DNA of 7,410 nucleotides. Source: an uncultured Chloroflexota bacterium. GTDB lineage: Bacteria > Chloroflexota > Chloroflexia > Chloroflexales > Roseiflexaceae. The notes beneath the pieces were generated by a model. That model was given only the letters and a program-made list of their open reading frames with translations. It did not search any database and had not been told where the DNA came from. The stretch covers positions 1 to 7,410 of the forward strand of contig CAIQIY010000524.1 in the NCBI GenBank assembly GCA_903871975.1, given 5' to 3'. Both the position numbers and the translations under genes were made by a program. Below, piece by piece: positions 4,801-7,410 of this stretch. How positions within the stretch are numbered: position 1 is the stretch's first letter; each line of letters begins with the position of its first letter.

Positions 4801-7410
4801 ATGACGCACGAAACGATCGATCTCGCGGCGGTTCGCGAGCGTTTGAAGGCCGGGAGCGCACGTGAGTTCTGGCGCAGCCTGGACGAACTCGCGGGGACGC
4901 GGGCGTTCCAGCAACTGGTCGACCGCGAGTTTCCCCAGGGTGCATCGGAGATGCGCGATCCGGTGACACGACGCAAGTTCCTCACATTGATGGGCGCATC
5001 GCTGGCACTCGGCGGTCTGTCGGGGTGCCAGTTCGCGCTGAAGCAGCCGCAGGAGAAGATCGTACCGTATGTGCGCCAGCCGGAGCTGGTGATCCCGGGC
5101 AAGCCGCTGCACTTTGCCACCGCGATGACGGTCGGCGGGTTTGGTGTCGGGTTGGTCGCCGAGAGCCACGAGGGTCGGCCGACGAAGCTCGAAGGTAATC
5201 CGGATCATCCGGCGAGCCTGGGCAGCAGCGACATCCTGGCGCAGGCGGCGATCCTGAACCTGTACGATCCCGACCGTTCGACGGGTGTGACGGCGGGGGG
5301 CGCTGCATCGAGCTGGGCCGATTTTGTCGCCGCCGCGGCGCCGCTGTTCGCCGCCCAGGCGGCACGTCAGGGCGCCGGCTTGCGCATCCTGAGCGGTACT
5401 GTCACGTCGCCGACGTTGGTCGCCCAGATTCAGGCGATCCTCGCAGCGCACCCGCAGGCGCGTTGGGTGCAATACGACCCGAACAATCGCGACCAGACGC
5501 TGGCCGGGGCGCAGTTGGCCTTCGGTGCGCCGCTGACGGCGCTCTACCGCTACAACTACGCCGATGTGGTGGTCGCGCTCGATGCCGACATCCTCAGCGA
5601 GCCGGGTGTCGGCGTGCGCCATGCCCGCGAGTTCGCCGAGAAGCGCCGCGTCAGCAAGGCCAACAAGCAGAGCAACCGGGTGTATGTCGCCGAGCCGACG
5701 CCGAGTACGACTGGCTTCATGGCCGATCACCGCCTGGCCGTGCGTTCGGCGCTGGTCGAGTCGCTGGCGCGGGCGCTGGCGCTCGAGCTCGGCGTCGCCG
5801 GTGTCGCCGCCGGAGCAACGCTCGAGGCGCCGCACCAGGCATGGGTGCGCGCCGCTGCTGCTGATCTGCGCGCCGCTGCCGGCCGCAGCATCGTCGCAGT
5901 CGGCGAGAGCCAGCCGGCGATCGTCCACGCCATCGGTCATGCGATCAACGCGGCGCTCGGCAACCACGGCAAGACGATCAGCTTCATCGATCCGGTCGAG
6001 CCGGCGCCGGGTGGCCAGCTGGCGGCACTGCAACAGCTGGTCGCCGACCTCAAGGGTGGCGCCGTCGAGCTGTTGCTCATCCTCGAGAGTAATCCGGTCG
6101 TCAGCGCACCGGCCGAGCTTGGCGTCGCTGCGGCCTTGCCGATGGCTGGCACCAGCATCCACCTGGGCCTCTACGCCGATGAAACTGCCGCGCTGGCGAG
6201 CTGGCACGTGAACGCAGCTCACTTCCTCGAGAGCTGGAGCGACGTGCGCGCCTTCGATGGCACGGCCAGCATCGTGCAGCCGCTGATCGCCCCGCTGTAT
6301 GACGGCAGGTCGGCGCACGAACTGTTGGAAGCACTCACGGGAGCGAGCCCGGCCCGTACCGGTTACCAGATCGTGTCGGAGTACTGGCAGGCCCAGGGTG
6401 GCGCCAACTTCCAGGCGTTCTGGCAGCAGGTGCTCAACCGTGGTGTGATTGCCAACACCAGCGCCGCCACGCGCCGTGTCGCCGTCACCGACGATCTGGG
6501 TGCGGCACCGTCGGCGTCGAGCGATGGCATCGAGCTCGTCTTCCGGCCCGATCCCAGCCTCAGCGCGGATCCGGTCTATGGCAACAACGCCTGGCTTCAC
6601 GAACTGCCCCGGCCATTCACCAAACTGGTGTGGGACAACGTCGCGATGCTGTCGCCGCGCACGGCCGAGCTGCTTCGCCTGGCCAGCGGCGATGTCGTGC
6701 AGCTCGCCCTCGATGGCCGCACCGTCGATGCCCCCGTGTTCGTTCAGCCCGGCCAGGCCGATGATGTCGTCACCGTCCACCTCGGCTATGGCCGCACGCG
6801 CGCCGGCCGCGTCGGCTCGCCCGACGGCGCCACCGTGGGCTTCGACGCCAATCTGCTGCGCAGCACCGGCGCGCTGTGGTTCGCTGCTGGCGTCACCATC
6901 AGCCCGCTCGGCCGAACGCACCAGCTCGTCAGCACCCAGGGCCATTTCGCCATGGAAGGGCGCGACAAGGACCTCGTGCAGCACGGCACGGTCGCCGAGT
7001 TCATCGCCGACGAAGAGTTCCTGCACCACGGCGCACATCACGAGGTGCTCCCGCTGTTCCCGCTCTACGACTACAGCCTCGAGGCGCAGCGTGCCGCGCG
7101 CACCTCCGGCCATGCCTGGGGCATGTCGATCGACCTGAACGTCTGTACCGGCTGCAACGCCTGTGTCGTCGCCTGCCAGGCCGAAAACAACATCCCCGTC
7201 GTCGGCAAGGAGCAGGTCGCGCTGGGCCGCGAGATGCACTGGATCCGCATCGATCAGTACTTCTCGGGCGATCTCGACAACCCGGCGGTGTACAACATGG
7301 TGATGTTGTGCCAACAGTGCGAGAACGCACCGTGCGAGATCGTCTGCCCGGTCGCTGCCACCGTGCACGACAGCGAAGGCCTCAACAACATGGTCTACAA
7401 CCGCTGCATC
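4801..7410 (+). CDS. actB: Alternative complex III subunit ActB, molybdopterin-like/iron-sulfur protein, C-terminus beyond window
   Basis: The frame is open for 870 codons to the right edge; ActB proteins are roughly 1000 residues, so the end is missing. An N-terminal extension (FWRSLDELAGT, 23-33) precedes an internal twin-arginine motif TRRKFL (56-61), a hydrophobic stretch and LSGC (73-76), matching the TAT-variant-translocated molybdopterin oxidoreductase family. Residues about 85-750 form the molybdopterin-oxidoreductase-like half, with GLVAESHEGRPTKLEGNPDHP near 116-136 and the late beta-barrel part near 595-665. There is no cysteine from 77 to 781, so no iron-sulfur cluster or cysteine metal ligand exists there. 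The ferredoxin-like half starts with C782xxC785xxC788xxxC792, then C837xxC840, C845 and C849-Pro, and C869 just before the edge. ActB conducts electrons from quinol oxidation at the NrfD-like subunits to ActA hemes. Start choice: ATG 4801 lies 12 bases after GGAG; in-frame GTG 4792 lies only 3 bases after it, so either is possible. Confidence 0.94.
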   Translation, partial: MTHETIDLAAVRERLKAGSAREFWRSLDELAGTRAFQQLVDREFPQGASEMRDPVTRRKFLTLMGASLALGGLSGCQFALKQPQEKIVPYVRQPELVIPGKPLHFATAMTVGGFGVGLVAESHEGRPTKLEGNPDHPASLGSSDILAQAAILNLYDPDRSTGVTAGGAASSWADFVAAAAPLFAAQAARQGAGLRILSGTVTSPTLVAQIQAILAAHPQARWVQYDPNNRDQTLAGAQLAFGAPLTALYRYNYADVVVALDADILSEPGVGVRHAREFAEKRRVSKANKQSNRVYVAEPTPSTTGFMADHRLAVRSALVESLARALALELGVAGVAAGATLEAPHQAWVRAAAADLRAAAGRSIVAVGESQPAIVHAIGHAINAALGNHGKTISFIDPVEPAPGGQLAALQQLVADLKGGAVELLLILESNPVVSAPAELGVAAALPMAGTSIHLGLYADETAALASWHVNAAHFLESWSDVRAFDGTASIVQPLIAPLYDGRSAHELLEALTGASPARTGYQIVSEYWQAQGGANFQAFWQQVLNRGVIANTSAATRRVAVTDDLGAAPSASSDGIELVFRPDPSLSADPVYGNNAWLHELPRPFTKLVWDNVAMLSPRTAELLRLASGDVVQLALDGRTVDAPVFVQPGQADDVVTVHLGYGRTRAGRVGSPDGATVGFDANLLRSTGALWFAAGVTISPLGRTHQLVSTQGHFAMEGRDKDLVQHGTVAEFIADEEFLHHGAHHEVLPLFPLYDYSLEAQRAARTSGHAWGMSIDLNVCTGCNACVVACQAENNIPVVGKEQVALGREMHWIRIDQYFSGDLDNPAVYNMVMLCQQCENAPCEIVCPVAATVHDSEGLNNMVYNRCI

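Noticed and set aside
4600..7368. A 922-codon open frame on the minus strand opposite actA/actB
   Set aside because: It is antisense to two firmly identified genes. Its translation has no recognisable domain, and high-GC codon bias commonly leaves such opposite-strand frames open.
1..7410. Search for insertion sequences, CRISPR arrays, tRNA or rRNA genes, and defence or phage genes
   Set aside because: No repeat-spacer pattern, terminal inverted repeats, transposase motifs or RNA-gene signatures were seen on either strand.

Overview
This is a GC-rich bacterial chromosome segment with two divergent gene blocks separated by about 517 bases of non-coding DNA. It holds no mobile element, CRISPR array, rRNA or tRNA that I could see. 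The host is a bacterium that uses alternative complex III (ACIII). High GC plus a sugar-scavenging operon would fit Chloroflexota (Roseiflexus/Chloroflexus-like), but ACIII with this architecture also occurs in Acidobacteriota, Planctomycetota, Bacteroidota/Rhodothermota and others, so the phylum is only a guess.

Left block (minus strand, read right to left): a Gfo/Idh/MocA-family NAD(P)-dependent sugar oxidoreductase (3601-2498), a 12-helix MFS transporter (2466-1261), and a family 20 glycoside hydrolase (beta-N-acetylhexosaminidase type) that starts at 1247 and runs off the left edge. Gaps of 31 and 13 bases and the shared direction indicate one operon. The hydrolase has no visible signal peptide. 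The simplest model is that the permease imports a small hexosaminide, the hydrolase cleaves it in the cytoplasm, and the oxidoreductase oxidises or reduces a released sugar. A plausible promoter (TCGACA, 17 bases, TATTGT) lies upstream, with a 9-bp-arm inverted repeat over its -35 box that looks like an operator.

Centre (3602-4118): a divergent regulatory region. It carries the minus-strand promoter and inverted repeat, a near-identical tandem decamer (CATCRGTGAT, two copies) with a third related copy just before a perfect TATAAT, and no convincing gene.

Right block (plus strand): actA (4119-4781), a membrane-anchored pentaheme cytochrome c, and actB (4801 to beyond the right edge), the large iron-sulfur/molybdopterin-like subunit with an internal Tat motif. 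They are the first two genes of an ACIII operon (quinol:electron-acceptor oxidoreductase, replacing cytochrome bc1). ActB carries electrons from quinol oxidation through its iron-sulfur clusters to the hemes of ActA. Genes for actC (NrfD-like) and later subunits would be expected just beyond the window.

The window mostly holds recognisable families. The points that merit a second look are the putative operator and decamer repeats in the shared intergenic region, the cysteine-free molybdopterin-like half of ActB, the lipobox after its Tat motif, and the cytoplasmic GH20/MFS/oxidoreductase set.
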